A model generated the notes under the pieces. The model saw only the letters and a program-made list of their open reading frames with translations. It was not told the DNA's origin and ran no database searches. 43,724 nucleotides of DNA, from positions 78,500-122,223 of the forward strand of contig NZ_JAHBZK010000016.1 in the NCBI RefSeq assembly GCF_019635465.1. Direction: 5' to 3'. Both the position numbers and the translations under genes were made by a program. This DNA is from Hydrogenophaga sp. (GTDB lineage Bacteria > Pseudomonadota > Gammaproteobacteria > Burkholderiales > Burkholderiaceae_C). Within the stretch, counting starts at the first letter, position 1, and every line of letters starts with the position of its first letter. Positions 24,331 to 33,579 of this stretch are shown here, piece after piece.

Positions 24331-24969
24331 TCACAGCCGCAGCTCGCGCATGTGGTGGAACACGCGCGCTACGGGCAGGCCGTCGAAGGCCCGGCCATGG
24401 CCCTGGGCGCAGAAGCCCCAGACCGTGGCACCCGCGGCCAGGCCGGCCTGCGCGCCGGGAGCCGTGTCTTCGATGACCAGGCAGCGCCGCGGGTCCACAC
24501 CCAGGTGGGCGGCGGCGGCGAGGTAGACGTCCGGGTGCGGCTTGGAGCGTGGCAGGTCGTGGCCGCTGAAGATGGCGTCGCCAAAGAACGGCGCCAGGCC
24601 GACCATGTCGAGCTGCATCACCACCTTGGGCCGATCGGCACCCGAGGCGCAGGCAATGCGCCCACCCACGCTGGCGTGCAGCTGCGCCACCGCTTCGTGC
24701 ACACCGTCGATTGCCTTGAGTTCGGCCATCAGGCGCGCGTTGCGGCGCGCGTAGAAGTCGCGCATCCAGGCATCGGTGAGCGGGCGCCCGGTTTCTGCTT
24801 CGATGCGCGACTGCAGATCGCGCACCGCGCGGCCGATGAACAAGGCCTCGCACTCGGGCTGGGTGATCGCCCAGCCCGCTTCGTTGAGCACCTCGCGCAG
24901 CACACCGTTGGTGATGGGCTCGCTGTCGACGAGCACGCCGTCGCAATCGAACAAGACCGCCTCAAACAT
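24331..24969 (-). CDS. HAD-superfamily phosphatase, beta-phosphoglucomutase/YieH-like
   Basis: 212 residues. The DxD motif is D8/D10 in VLFDCDGVLVDSE; motif II lies in IACASGADR; motif III is the lysine in RSKPHPDVYL, and the acidic pair is in LVIEDTAPGA. The N-terminal cap is helical (ITNGVLREVLNEAGW). It should hydrolyse or transfer a phosphate from a small cytoplasmic metabolite; the substrate cannot be assigned. A palindromic repeat begins immediately upstream of its start, leaving almost no room for its own promoter. Confidence 0.88.
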   Translation of the reverse strand: MFEAVLFDCDGVLVDSEPITNGVLREVLNEAGWAITQPECEALFIGRAVRDLQSRIEAETGRPLTDAWMRDFYARRNARLMAELKAIDGVHEAVAQLHASVGGRIACASGADRPKVVMQLDMVGLAPFFGDAIFSGHDLPRSKPHPDVYLAAAAHLGVDPRRCLVIEDTAPGAQAGLAAGATVWGFCAQGHGRAFDGLPVARVFHHMRELRL

Positions 24970-24970
24970 G

Positions 24971-25052
24971 GGACGCCCCCCGCGCCGCCTGCGGCGTCAC
25001 CCCCCACTGGGGGGCAACACCAGCGGCCCGGCCAAGCCGGCTCCGCGGTGTT
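24971..25052. repeat. Palindromic GC-rich repeat, copy C
   Basis: CCCCCGCGCCGCCTGCGGCG, then the CCCCC-CACT-GGGGG hairpin (near 25000-25015), then GGCCCGGCCAAGCCGGC. It is in inverted orientation relative to copies B and D. It lies between the YchJ-like gene (stop 25078) and the HAD phosphatase start (24969). Confidence 0.75.
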
Positions 25053-25077
25053 TCAAGACGGTACCCGTGCGATCGAA

Positions 25078-25455
25078 TCATGTCTTCCACTCTCCATCAA
25101 CGTAAAACCAACGCCCGCCTTCGCGCACGAAGCGGCTGCGTTCGTGCAAGCGGGTGGCGCGCCCGGCCAGGCGCGAACGCGCCACGAACTCGACCTCGGC
25201 GTGCTCGGCATCGATCACGCGGTGATCGCGCACATCCAGGCCCAGCCACTTGACCCCGGGCTCCAGCGTCAGCGACGCCGGGCGCGTGCGGGCGTGCCAA
25301 GTGGCTTGCAGGTAAGCCGCATCGCCGCGCACGAAGGCGCTGTAGCGCGAGCGCATGAGCGACTCGGCGTCGGGCGCGGGCACATGGGTGCCGATGTAGC
25401 GGCCGCAGCAGTCGGCAAAGGCGCGGTTGAGGCCGCAAGGACAGGGGTCTTGCAT
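25078..25455 (-). CDS. YchJ-family (UPF0225) SEC-C motif protein
   Basis: 125 residues from ATG 25455. The N-terminal zinc-type motif DPCPCGLNRAFADCCGRYI starts two residues in, followed by SLMRSRYSAFVRGDAAYL and a C-terminal NTF2-like strand set ending WFYVDGEWKT, the YchJ layout. Function unknown. The open frame upstream to 25515 lacks the family's N-terminus. It is divergent from the SLC13-type transporter across about 90 bp. Confidence 0.9.
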   Translation of the reverse strand: MQDPCPCGLNRAFADCCGRYIGTHVPAPDAESLMRSRYSAFVRGDAAYLQATWHARTRPASLTLEPGVKWLGLDVRDHRVIDAEHAEVEFVARSRLAGRATRLHERSRFVREGGRWFYVDGEWKT

Positions 25456-25544
25456 GGCAGGCAGGTGACGCGCGGCGCGCGCCGAAACGCTACATTGTCG
25501 CGGCACCCACTGCACGGTTGGCGCCGTGCCCGCCCTACAACCCC

Positions 25545-27419
25545 ATGACCCAAGCGCAAATCACGGTACTGCTCATCCTCGCCCTGGTGGTGGCCCTGTT
25601 CCTGTGGGGCCGCTGGCGCCACGATCTGGTGGCGGTGAGTGCGCTGGTGGCCTGCGTTTGGTCGGGCCTGGTGCCGGCTGCGCACGCCTTCGACGGCTTC
25701 GGCCACCCGGCGGTGATCACGGTGGCCTGCATGCTGATCATGAGCAAGGCACTGCAGACATCCGGCGCGGTGGAGGTGCTGGCACGGCGCGCGCTGCCGT
25801 CGAAGGCGGGGCCGGTGATCAGCCTGGCCGCGCTGATGGGCGTCGGCGCCCTCCTGTCCGGATTCATGAACAACGTGGGCGCCATGGCCTTGCTGATGCC
25901 GGTGGCGCTCAAGCTCGCGCAGCGCCTGCAGATGCCTCCAGGGCGCGTGCTCATGCCGCTGGCCTTCGGCACCATCCTGGGCGGCATGACGACCCTGATC
26001 GGCACGCCACCCAACCTGATCGTGGCCGGGTTTCGCGCCGGCATGGGCGGCGGCGCCGGGCCGTTTCACATGTTCGACTTCAGCTGGATCGGCCTGCCGG
26101 TGGCGATCCTGGGCATCGTCTTCGTGGCGCTGGTGGGTTGGCGGCTGGTGCCCAGGCGTGAGTCGGCCAGCATGGAGGGCTTCGACACCGGCGCCTATCT
26201 GACCGAGGCGCGAATCCTCGAAGACGGCCCCTCCGCCGGCAAGACGCTGGCCGAGGTCGAGACGGTGCTGGAGTCGGTTGGCGCCCAGGTCGTCGGACTC
26301 GTGCGGCACGAGATGCGCATCACCGCGCCCAGTCCGCAACGGGTGATGCGACCCAACGACATCCTGGTGATCGAGGCCAGTGCCGACGCGTTGGCCTCGG
26401 TGCTGTCCTCACTGGGGCTCAAGCTGGAAGAGTCCGGCCGTCCGCCTGCGAAGGCGCCGCAGGAAGCCCAAGCAACGGATACGGGCGACGTTCCTCCTTC
26501 GACGCCAGACAAGGATGAAACGCCCCAGGAGAAGAAGGACAACAAGCCCCGCGGCGACGCCGCCGAGATCGTGCTGGTTGAACTGGTGGTGCTGCCCGGG
26601 CCGATGTTGTCAGGGCGATCGGCCAGCGACATCGGCTTGCGCACACGCTATGGCCTCAATCTGCTGGCCGTTTCGCGCCAGGGCAATCGCTCCACCGCCC
26701 GGCTGCGCTCAATGGCGCTGCGCGCGGGCGACATCCTGCTGCTGCAAGGCCCCCCAGGCGCCATTGCCGAGTTCGCCAGCGATTCCGGCTGCGTGCCACT
26801 GGCCGAGCGCGACCTGCAGATTCCCAACAAGCGCAAGGCGATCCAGGCCTCGGTGATCATGCTGCTGGCGGTGGCCAGCGCCGCGCTGGGCCTGATGCCG
26901 GCGGCCATTGCCTTCATGGCGGGCGCGCTGTTCACGCTGCTGCTGCGCAGCCTGCCGCTGCGCCAGGTCTATGACGCGATCGACTGGCCGGTGATCGTGC
27001 TGCTGGGTGCGCTGTTTCCACTGGCCAATGCCATGCAGACCACCGGCACGGCCGACCTGCTTGCCCGCGTGTTGATGGGCTGGGTGGCGCAAGGCAACGC
27101 CGTGGTGGCCCTGGCACTGGTGCTGCTGGTGACCATGTTCCTGTCGGACCTGATGAACAACGCAGCCACCGCCGCCGTGATGTGCCCGGTGGCCATCGGC
27201 AGCGCCACCACGCTTGGCGTGAGTGCAGACCCCTTTCTGATGGCGGTGGCCATCGGCGCGTCGTGCGCCTTTCTCACCCCCATCGGCCACCAGAACAACA
27301 CCATGATCCTGGGGCCGGGGGGATTCCGCTTTGGCGACTACTGGCGCCTGGGCCTGCCGCTGGAGGTGCTGGTGGTGGCCGTAAGCCTGCCCTTGCTGCT
27401 GATCGTCTGGCCGCTCTGA
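25545..27419 (+). CDS. SLC13/DASS-type membrane transporter with two internal RCK-C (TrkA-C) domains
   Basis: 624 residues from ATG 25545. Two membrane halves each carry the re-entrant motif: FMNNVGAMALLMPVA then TTLIGTPPNLIVAGF in the first, DLMNNAATAAVMCPVA then FLTPIGHQNNTMILGP in the second. Between them lies a soluble region with two TrkA-C domains (about 205-300 and 345-430) joined by a charged, Pro-rich linker (about 302-343). Family members import sulfate, dicarboxylates or similar anions with sodium; RCK-C domains suggest ligand control from the cytoplasm. The anion is not identifiable. It ends six bases before the convergent uspA-like gene. Confidence 0.9.
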   Translation: MTQAQITVLLILALVVALFLWGRWRHDLVAVSALVACVWSGLVPAAHAFDGFGHPAVITVACMLIMSKALQTSGAVEVLARRALPSKAGPVISLAALMGVGALLSGFMNNVGAMALLMPVALKLAQRLQMPPGRVLMPLAFGTILGGMTTLIGTPPNLIVAGFRAGMGGGAGPFHMFDFSWIGLPVAILGIVFVALVGWRLVPRRESASMEGFDTGAYLTEARILEDGPSAGKTLAEVETVLESVGAQVVGLVRHEMRITAPSPQRVMRPNDILVIEASADALASVLSSLGLKLEESGRPPAKAPQEAQATDTGDVPPSTPDKDETPQEKKDNKPRGDAAEIVLVELVVLPGPMLSGRSASDIGLRTRYGLNLLAVSRQGNRSTARLRSMALRAGDILLLQGPPGAIAEFASDSGCVPLAERDLQIPNKRKAIQASVIMLLAVASAALGLMPAAIAFMAGALFTLLLRSLPLRQVYDAIDWPVIVLLGALFPLANAMQTTGTADLLARVLMGWVAQGNAVVALALVLLVTMFLSDLMNNAATAAVMCPVAIGSATTLGVSADPFLMAVAIGASCAFLTPIGHQNNTMILGPGGFRFGDYWRLGLPLEVLVVAVSLPLLLIVWPL

Positions 27420-27425
27420 TCGGGC

Positions 27426-27884
27426 TCAGCTGGCGTCGCTGTCGCGCACGATCAGCACGGGCACGGTCGATGCGCGCGCCAGCGACTCCGACACACTGCC
27501 CGCCAACCAGCGCACGATGCCTTTGCGCGCGTGGGTGCCGCTGACCACCAGGTCGGCACCCCAGTCGGCGGCCTCGGCCGCGATGGCGTCGGCCACGCTA
27601 TCTTGGACCGAGGCGGTCTTCAGTCGCGCCGATTCGGCCTGCACGCCCCTGGACGCAGCGTGCTCGACCAACTGACGCAGCAGCGCATCGCCCTCCTCGC
27701 GCAAGGCACTCTCGATGTCGGCGAGTTCGCTGGCCGACGACGCCTGGGGCTGCACCAGTTCACCCACATGCACCAGCCGCAGTTGCGCGTGCTGGTCGGA
27801 CGCCAGGTCGATGGCCAGGTTCAATGCGGGTCGGGACAGATCGTCGTCGCTGACGGCGATCAGGATGCGGTTGAAGACACTCAT
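27426..27884 (-). CDS. Universal stress protein, UspA family
   Basis: 152 residues from ATG 27884 (MSVFNRILIAVSDDDLS); a TTG two codons upstream is possible. The signature GTHARKG, nine residues, then GSVSESLA, and the last strand TVPVLIVRDSD are present, consistent with ATP binding. No clear Shine-Dalgarno is seen. Unlike the uspA at 6798, no TTGAT-N4-ATCAA box lies in the 143 bp upstream. It is divergent from a glutathione transferase gene. Confidence 0.9.
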   Translation of the reverse strand: MSVFNRILIAVSDDDLSRPALNLAIDLASDQHAQLRLVHVGELVQPQASSASELADIESALREEGDALLRQLVEHAASRGVQAESARLKTASVQDSVADAIAAEAADWGADLVVSGTHARKGIVRWLAGSVSESLARASTVPVLIVRDSDAS

Positions 27885-28027
27885 GGGCAATCAGCGGGAG
27901 GAAGTGGCAAGAGATCGGTCGTCGCCTGACGCCGGGGGCTCAGCTTATACCCGCAGCGGCAAAGACCCGAACGGCGCTGCGCCCAAGCGCGGCTTCCTAC
28001 ACTGCGAACACCCCCAGGAGAACCCCT

Positions 28028-28732
28028 TTGAACACCCTCGACACCTTCCCCATCACCAAGAAGTGGCCCGCCCGCCACCCCGACCGCCTGCAGCTGTATT
28101 CGCTGCCCACGCCCAACGGCGTAAAGGTGTCCATCATGCTGGAGGAAATTGGCCTGCCGTACGAGCCACACCTGGTGCGCTTCGACGCCAACGATCAGCT
28201 CTCGCCCGAGTTCCTCTCGCTCAACCCGAACAACAAGATCCCCGCCATCCTCGACCCCGACGGACCCGAGGGCAAGCCGCTGGCGCTGTGGGAGTCGGGT
28301 GCCATCCTGGTCTATCTGGCCAGCAAGACCGGCCGGCTGCTGCCCACCGACGCGGCGGCGCGCTACGAGACGCTGCAGTGGCTGATGTTCCAGATGGGCG
28401 GCATCGGCCCGATGTTTGGTCAGCTCGGCTTCTTCCACAAGTTCGCCGGCAAGGAGTACGAAGACAAGCGCCCACGCGACCGCTACGCGAACGAATCCCG
28501 GCGCCTGCTGGGTGTGCTCGACAAGCACCTCAAGGGCCGCCGCTGGATCATGGGCAAGGACTTCACCATCGCCGACATCGCCACCTTCCCCTGGATCCGC
28601 AACCTGGTCGGCTTCTACGAAGCCGGTGACCTGGTGGGCTTCAAAGACTTCCCCGACGTGCAGCGCGTGCTCGACACCTTCGTCACCCGCCCAGCCGTCA
28701 AGCGCGGTCTGACCATCCCCGCCCGCGACTGA
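28028..28732 (+). CDS. Glutathione S-transferase family protein, YfcG/YghU-like (TTG start)
   Basis: 234 residues from TTG 28028 with an AGGAG site about eight bases upstream. The thioredoxin-fold half reads LYSLPTPNGVKVSIMLEEIG, where TPNGVK is the Asn-based glutathione-site motif of the YfcG/YghU (Nu) class, then NPNNKIPAILDPDG and LWESGAILVYLA. The all-helical half has FTIADIATFPWIRNL. These enzymes often act as disulfide-bond oxidoreductases rather than classical conjugating GSTs. Monocistronic by spacing; it ends about 20 bp before a palindromic repeat. Confidence 0.9.
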   Translation: MNTLDTFPITKKWPARHPDRLQLYSLPTPNGVKVSIMLEEIGLPYEPHLVRFDANDQLSPEFLSLNPNNKIPAILDPDGPEGKPLALWESGAILVYLASKTGRLLPTDAAARYETLQWLMFQMGGIGPMFGQLGFFHKFAGKEYEDKRPRDRYANESRRLLGVLDKHLKGRRWIMGKDFTIADIATFPWIRNLVGFYEAGDLVGFKDFPDVQRVLDTFVTRPAVKRGLTIPARD

Positions 28733-28748
28733 GGTGACCCCATCCAGA

Positions 28749-28828
28749 GACACCGAGGAACCGGCTTTGCCGGGCCTTCGGTGTCGTCCCCCCTCCGGGG
28801 GGAAGCCGCGCAGCGGCGCAGGGGGGTT
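28749..28828. repeat. Palindromic GC-rich repeat, copy D, between convergent genes
   Basis: A nested hairpin at 28749-28785 (outer arms GACACCGAGG / CCTTCGGTGTC with one bulge, inner CCGGC-TTT-GCCGG) is followed by CCCCCCTCCGGGGGG and AAGCCGCGCAGCGGCGCAGG. It fills the space between the convergent GST and trkH stops. Stem strength could end transcription both ways, but no U-tract is present. Confidence 0.75.
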
Positions 28829-28830
28829 CT

Positions 28831-30294
28831 CTACTTCCGCCAGAAGTGCCCGGTGAACAGCACCAGCACCGTCAGCAGCTCCAGCCGGCCCAACAGCATG
28901 GCAAAGCTGAGCACCCAGATCTGGAAGTCGCTCAACACACCGAAATTGCTGGCCGGGCCCACCAGCCCCAGGCCAGGACCGATATTGTTGACCGTGGCCA
29001 CCACGGCCGAAAACGCGGTAACGATGTCCAGCCCCGTCAGCAGCAGCAGCATGGTCAGGCCCATGGTCGCGGCACCGTAGATGAGCATGTAGCCCAGCAC
29101 CGCGTTCATCACGTGCGGCGGCACCACGCCACCCGCCAGCGTGACGGGGTTGACCACCCGGGGATGGATGATGCGCACCAGCTCGCGCCGCGCCTGCTTG
29201 ATCAGCAGCACCATGCGGACCATCTTGATGCCGCCGCCGGTGGAGCCCGCGCATGAGGCGAAGCAGCCCAGAAAGATCAGCAGCACCGGCGCGAACACGG
29301 GCCACTGTGCATAGTCGGTGGACGAGTAGCCGGTGGTCGTGGCGACCGACACCACATGAAACGCCGCGCTGCGCAGCGCGGTCGGGAAGTCGCTGTACAC
29401 CCCATGCGACAGCAGCAGCCCGGTGATCACCACGATCGACGCGGCCAGCACCATCAGGTAGGTGCGGATCTCGCGGTCGTTGGCGATCGGACGCACCGAG
29501 CGGTTGCGCAGCATGACGAAGTAGCGCACGAAACTGATGCCGGCCATGGTCATGAACACCGTGGCCACCCACTCTACCCGCGGCGAATCAAAGTGGCCGA
29601 TGCTGGCGTCGTAGGGCGACAGGCCACCCAGACCCATGGTGGTGCACATGTGCATGAAGGCGTCGGCCCAGCCCATGCCCGCCCAGCGGTAGGCCAGCAT
29701 GCAGCCACCGGCGAACAGCACGTACACGCCCCACAGACCGCGCGCCGTCTCGGCAATGCGCGGGGTGAACTTGGTGTCCTTCATCGGGCCGGGCGTTTCG
29801 GCCTTGTAGAGCTGCACGCCACCCAGGCCCAGCAGCGGCAGGATGGCCACCACCAGCAGCATGATGCCCAGGCCCCCGACCAGTTGCAGGAAGCAGCGCC
29901 ACACGTTGACCGACACCGGCAGGTGATCGAGCCCCGAGATGGCCGTGGAGCCTGTGGCCGTGAGCGCGCTCATGGCCTCGAAGTAGGCCTTGGAGAAGCC
30001 GATGTCGGGCACCATGATCCACAGCGGCAGCGCGGCGTAGAGCGGCAGCACCACCCACACCAGGTTCACCAGCAGGAACCCGTCGCGTGGCAACAGCTCG
30101 CGGCGGTGGTGGCGCGTGATCTGCCACAGGATGGCGCCGCTGACCACGCTGGCAGCAAACCCGTAAGCCCAGATCAGCACGTTGTGCTCGGCGTCCAATG
30201 CCCAGGCCCAGGCCAGCGGCACCAGATAGGCCGGTGAGAACGCCAGCATCACGCGCGAGAACGTGGCCAGTACGGGCAGCCAGATCGAATGCAT
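28831..30294 (-). CDS. trkH: Trk potassium uptake channel/transporter TrkH
   Basis: 487 residues with multiple membrane spans and four pore-loop segments containing the selectivity-filter glycines: TATGSTAISG, CTTMGLGGLSP, ATTTGYSST and NNIGPGLG. A basic cytoplasmic region (IKMVRMVLLIKQARREL) links the later spans. It forms the K+-conducting membrane subunit with cytoplasmic TrkA. It lies two bases downstream of trkA, in one operon. Confidence 0.95.
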   Translation of the reverse strand: MHSIWLPVLATFSRVMLAFSPAYLVPLAWAWALDAEHNVLIWAYGFAASVVSGAILWQITRHHRRELLPRDGFLLVNLVWVVLPLYAALPLWIMVPDIGFSKAYFEAMSALTATGSTAISGLDHLPVSVNVWRCFLQLVGGLGIMLLVVAILPLLGLGGVQLYKAETPGPMKDTKFTPRIAETARGLWGVYVLFAGGCMLAYRWAGMGWADAFMHMCTTMGLGGLSPYDASIGHFDSPRVEWVATVFMTMAGISFVRYFVMLRNRSVRPIANDREIRTYLMVLAASIVVITGLLLSHGVYSDFPTALRSAAFHVVSVATTTGYSSTDYAQWPVFAPVLLIFLGCFASCAGSTGGGIKMVRMVLLIKQARRELVRIIHPRVVNPVTLAGGVVPPHVMNAVLGYMLIYGAATMGLTMLLLLTGLDIVTAFSAVVATVNNIGPGLGLVGPASNFGVLSDFQIWVLSFAMLLGRLELLTVLVLFTGHFWRK

Positions 30295-30296
30295 GG

Positions 30297-31688
30297 TCAG
30301 CCGAAGAAGGTGGCGCTCACCTGGAACAGCCGCTCGATCTCACGCACCAGCCGCTTGTGCGGGATGAAGATGATGATGTGATCGTCGGGCTGGATCACGA
30401 TGTCGTGGTGCGGCATGAGCACCTCCGACGCACGCCCCTCACCGCGCACGATGGCGCCGATGCGTGCGCCGCCGGGCAGCTTCACCTCTTCGATGCGCCT
30501 CCCCACCAGCTTGCTGGTCTTGACGTCGCCACGCGCCACGCCTTCGAGCGCCTCGGCCGCGCCACGGCGCAGGCTGTGCACGGCCACCACGTCGCCCCGG
30601 CGGATGTGCGTGAGCAGCTCGCCGATGACCGCCTGCGAAGGCGAGACGGCAATGTCGATGGTGCTGCCCTGCATCATGTCGGCGTAGGCGCGGCGGTTGA
30701 TGAGCGCCATCACGCGCCCGGCGCCCAGGCGCTTGGCCAGCATGGCCGACATGATGTTGTCTTCGTCGTCGCTGGTGAGCGCGAGGAACATGTCCATCTG
30801 GCCCACGTTTTCCTCTTCGAGCAGGTCCTCGTCGGCGCCATCGCCTTGCAGGATGAGCATGCTTGAAGGCAGCTGACTGGCCAGGTACTCGCAGCGCTTC
30901 TTGTCCTGCTCGAGCACCTTGACCTCGCACTGGCTGGCCAGGCTGCGCGCCAGACGCAGGCCGACCTTGCCACCGCCGGCGATCATCACCCGCTGCACCG
31001 GCTTGTCGATGTTGTGGATGGCGGCCAGCACGTCGCGGATCTTCTCGGTGTCTGCCAGCACGAACACCTCGTCGCCGGCCAGGATGCGCGTGCTGGGCGT
31101 GGCCTCCATCTCGGTGTCGAGCCGGTACAGCGCCACCACGCGCATCTCGCAGCGCGTGAAGCGCTCGCGAAACTCACCAATGGTGTGACCCACCAGCGCG
31201 CCGCCGTGGCTGGCACGCACCGCGATCAGGCTGGCGCGGCCATCGGCGAATTCCAGCACCTGCAGCGCCTCGGGGTAGCTGATGAGCTGGTGGATGTAGC
31301 GCGTGACCGACTCTTCGGGGCAGATCACCCGGCTCACAGAGAAGCCCGATTTGGACAGCAGTTCGTCGCCCTCGGCGAACTCCGGCGAACGCAGGCGGGC
31401 AATGGTGGTCGGCACGTTGAACACGTCGTGCGCCACCTTGCACACCACGAGATTGGTCTCGTCGGCGGCGGCACAGGCAATCACCATGTCGGCGTCCTTG
31501 CCCCCTGCCTCGCGCAGCACCGAGGGCTGAATGCCGTTGCCCACCACACCGCGCAGATCGAGACGGTCCTCCAGCGCGCGCAGGCGGGCCGGGTCCATGT
31601 CGATGACGGTGATGTCGTTCTGCTCGGAGACCAGGCTCTCGGCCACGCTCTCGCCCACGCGGCCAGCCCCGAGGATGATGATGTTCAT
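30297..31688 (-). CDS. trkA: Trk potassium uptake regulatory subunit TrkA
   Basis: 463 residues, a duplicated RCK protein: first Rossmann domain at MNIIILGAGRVGESVAESL, second at RVMIAGGGKVGLRLARSL, each followed by a TrkA-C domain (final one about 380-460). It binds NAD(H)/ATP and gates TrkH at the inner membrane. Start chosen at ATG 31688, where the Rossmann strand begins; the frame is open upstream to 31733 without homology. TATGAT at 31703-31698 may be a -10, leaving a short leader. Separated from the upstream dehydrogenase by 45 bp with a GC hairpin. Confidence 0.95.
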   Translation of the reverse strand: MNIIILGAGRVGESVAESLVSEQNDITVIDMDPARLRALEDRLDLRGVVGNGIQPSVLREAGGKDADMVIACAAADETNLVVCKVAHDVFNVPTTIARLRSPEFAEGDELLSKSGFSVSRVICPEESVTRYIHQLISYPEALQVLEFADGRASLIAVRASHGGALVGHTIGEFRERFTRCEMRVVALYRLDTEMEATPSTRILAGDEVFVLADTEKIRDVLAAIHNIDKPVQRVMIAGGGKVGLRLARSLASQCEVKVLEQDKKRCEYLASQLPSSMLILQGDGADEDLLEEENVGQMDMFLALTSDDEDNIMSAMLAKRLGAGRVMALINRRAYADMMQGSTIDIAVSPSQAVIGELLTHIRRGDVVAVHSLRRGAAEALEGVARGDVKTSKLVGRRIEEVKLPGGARIGAIVRGEGRASEVLMPHHDIVIQPDDHIIIFIPHKRLVREIERLFQVSATFFG

Positions 31689-31709
31689 GGTGGCGCGATC
31701 ATACGAGTG

Positions 31710-31724
31710 CCCCCGCGCCGGGGG
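31710..31724 (-). terminator. GC hairpin between the acyl-CoA cluster and trkA
   Basis: CCCCCG-CGC-CGGGGG forms a six-pair stem in the 45-bp gap after the acyl-CoA dehydrogenase stop (31734) and before trkA (31688). There is no U-tract, so it may only slow polymerase or block read-through weakly. Confidence 0.25.
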
Positions 31725-31733
31725 TGGTGCCAC

Positions 31734-32864
31734 TCAGGCGAGCGCGCGCTGAATCAGGATCTTCTGCACGTCCGAGGTGCCCTCGTAGATCTGGCACACC
31801 CGAACGTCGCGCCAGATGCGCTCGACCGGAAAGTCGTTGACATAGCCATAGCCGCCATGCACCTGAATGGCGTCGCTGCATACGCGCTCGGCCATCTCGC
31901 TGGCGAAGAGTTTGGCCATGGCGGCCTCTTTGAGGCAGGGCTGGCCGGCGTCGCGCAGGGCGGCGGCGTGGTGGGTGAGCGCGCGAGCGGCTTCGATCTG
32001 CGTGGCCATGTCGGCCAGGCGAAAGCCCACGGCCTGGTGGTTGAAGATGGGCTGGCCGAAGCTCTCGCGCTCTTTGGCGTAGGCCAGCGCGCATTCAAAG
32101 GCGCTGCGGGCCATGCCGATGCTTTGCGCGGCAATGCCGATGCGCCCGCCTTCGAGGGCGGAGAGGGCGATCTTGTAGCCCTCGCCCTCGGCGCCGATCA
32201 GGTTCTCGGCCGGGATGCGGCAGTTCTCGAAGTTGATCTGCGCGGTGTCGCTGCTGTGCTGGCCGACCTTGTCTTCCAGGCGAGCGACCTGGTAGCCCGG
32301 CGTATCGGTGGGCACGATGAAGGCGCTCATGCCGCGCTTGCCTGCGGCCTTGTCGGTGACGGCGATGACGATGGCCAACTGGCCGTTCTTGCCGCTGGTG
32401 ATGAACTGCTTGACGCCGTTGAGCACGTATTCGCCGCCCTGCAGGGTGGCGGTGGTGCGCAGCGCGGATGCGTCGGAGCCCACGTGGGGCTCGGTGAGGC
32501 AGAACACGCCCAGCATCTGCCCGGCCGCCAGCGGGCGCAGCCAGCGCTCTTGCTGGGCGGGGTTGCCGTAGCGCATCAGGATGGCGTTGACGGGGCAGTT
32601 GGTGACGCTGATGGCGGTGCTGGTGCCACCGTCGCCAGCCGCGATCTCTTCGAGCACCACCGCCAGCGTCAGGTAGTCGAGCCCGGCGCCGCCGAGCGAC
32701 TCGGGCACGCAGATGCCGTAGCAGCCGAGCTCGGCCAGGCCTCGATGCACGTCGTGGGGGAAGTGGTGCTCCTTGTCCCAACGCGCGGCGTGGGGCCAGA
32801 GCTGCTCCTGGGCGAACGCGCGCACGGCGTCGCGGATCATGAGTTGGTCCTGGTTCAGCGGCAT
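31734..32864 (-). CDS. Acyl-CoA dehydrogenase, short/medium-chain type
   Basis: 376 residues, FAD-dependent. Motifs CLTEPHVGSDASA and YVLNGVKQFITSG; the C-terminal active-site segment VCQIYEGTSDVQKI carries E361, the catalytic base at the MCAD/SCAD position. It is thus mechanistically distinct from the two other acyl-CoA dehydrogenases in the window. Last gene of the minus-strand run that begins at the thioesterase (37161). Substrate probably a short or branched acyl-CoA; not determinable here. Confidence 0.9.
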   Translation of the reverse strand: MPLNQDQLMIRDAVRAFAQEQLWPHAARWDKEHHFPHDVHRGLAELGCYGICVPESLGGAGLDYLTLAVVLEEIAAGDGGTSTAISVTNCPVNAILMRYGNPAQQERWLRPLAAGQMLGVFCLTEPHVGSDASALRTTATLQGGEYVLNGVKQFITSGKNGQLAIVIAVTDKAAGKRGMSAFIVPTDTPGYQVARLEDKVGQHSSDTAQINFENCRIPAENLIGAEGEGYKIALSALEGGRIGIAAQSIGMARSAFECALAYAKERESFGQPIFNHQAVGFRLADMATQIEAARALTHHAAALRDAGQPCLKEAAMAKLFASEMAERVCSDAIQVHGGYGYVNDFPVERIWRDVRVCQIYEGTSDVQKILIQRALA

Positions 32865-32894
32865 GGTGTGGGTTCTCGCAATGGCGCCCGATGC

Positions 32895-33563
32895 TCACCA
32901 ACTGGTGGCGCGGCGACCGTCGTGGTGAATGAGGCTCCCGTTGTCGTCGGGGCCGAGGGTGGCGATGACGTGGCGCATGCCGGCGACGCTGTCGCCCACG
33001 CTCACGGGGGCGGTGCGACCGCCCATGTCGGTCTGCACCCAACCCGGGTCGAGCGCAATGCAACGCGCGCGCGGGTAGTCGTGTCGCGCGCTGGCCACCG
33101 CCATGTTGAGCGCGGCCTTGCTGATGCGGTACAGCCAGGCATTGCTGGCGGGCACCTGGCCGATCAGGCTCATGGTGCTGGAGAGCACGCCGAACACACC
33201 GTTGGCCGACTCCACACCTGGAAGCACCTGTGGAATCGCCTGCAGCGCGCCGAGCACGTTGGTGTGCATCAGCCGATCGAACGCGTCGCGCGTGGGCGGG
33301 TGACGCGCGTCGGCGCGGTCGATGACCCCGGCCACGTAGAGCGCAATGTCCAGTGCCTCGCCGTCGAGCGACCAGGTCAGACTGCTGACGCTGGCCGGCT
33401 CGGCCACATCCACCCGCAGGGCCTCGGCGCCGAGCTCGCGCAAGCGGGCCATGGCGTCGTCATCGCGCGCGGTGGCGATCACGCGTTGGCCCGCGTCGCG
33501 GTACTGGCGCACGAACTCCAGCCCGATGCCCCGGGACGCGCCAATGATCAGGACGGTGGCCAT
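32895..33563 (-). CDS. Short-chain dehydrogenase/reductase
   Basis: 222 residues. The cofactor loop GASRGIG is at 8-14; TARDDD after the second strand suggests NADP(H). The catalytic set is S128/S129, Y145 and K149 (LYRISK), followed by DPGWVQTDMGG. It resembles small C-factor-like SDRs. It lies 16 bp upstream of the thiolase stop and 30 bp before the acyl-CoA dehydrogenase, so it may be a 3-hydroxyacyl-CoA or unrelated carbonyl reductase. Confidence 0.88.
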   Translation of the reverse strand: MATVLIIGASRGIGLEFVRQYRDAGQRVIATARDDDAMARLRELGAEALRVDVAEPASVSSLTWSLDGEALDIALYVAGVIDRADARHPPTRDAFDRLMHTNVLGALQAIPQVLPGVESANGVFGVLSSTMSLIGQVPASNAWLYRISKAALNMAVASARHDYPRARCIALDPGWVQTDMGGRTAPVSVGDSVAGMRHVIATLGPDDNGSLIHHDGRRATSW

Positions 33564-33579
33564 GCGCGGCGTGGATCGA

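Noticed and set aside
28749-28785. Intrinsic terminator between the GST and trkH genes
   Set aside because: Strong hairpin but no U-tract on either strand, and it belongs to the repeat family; kept only as a repeat.
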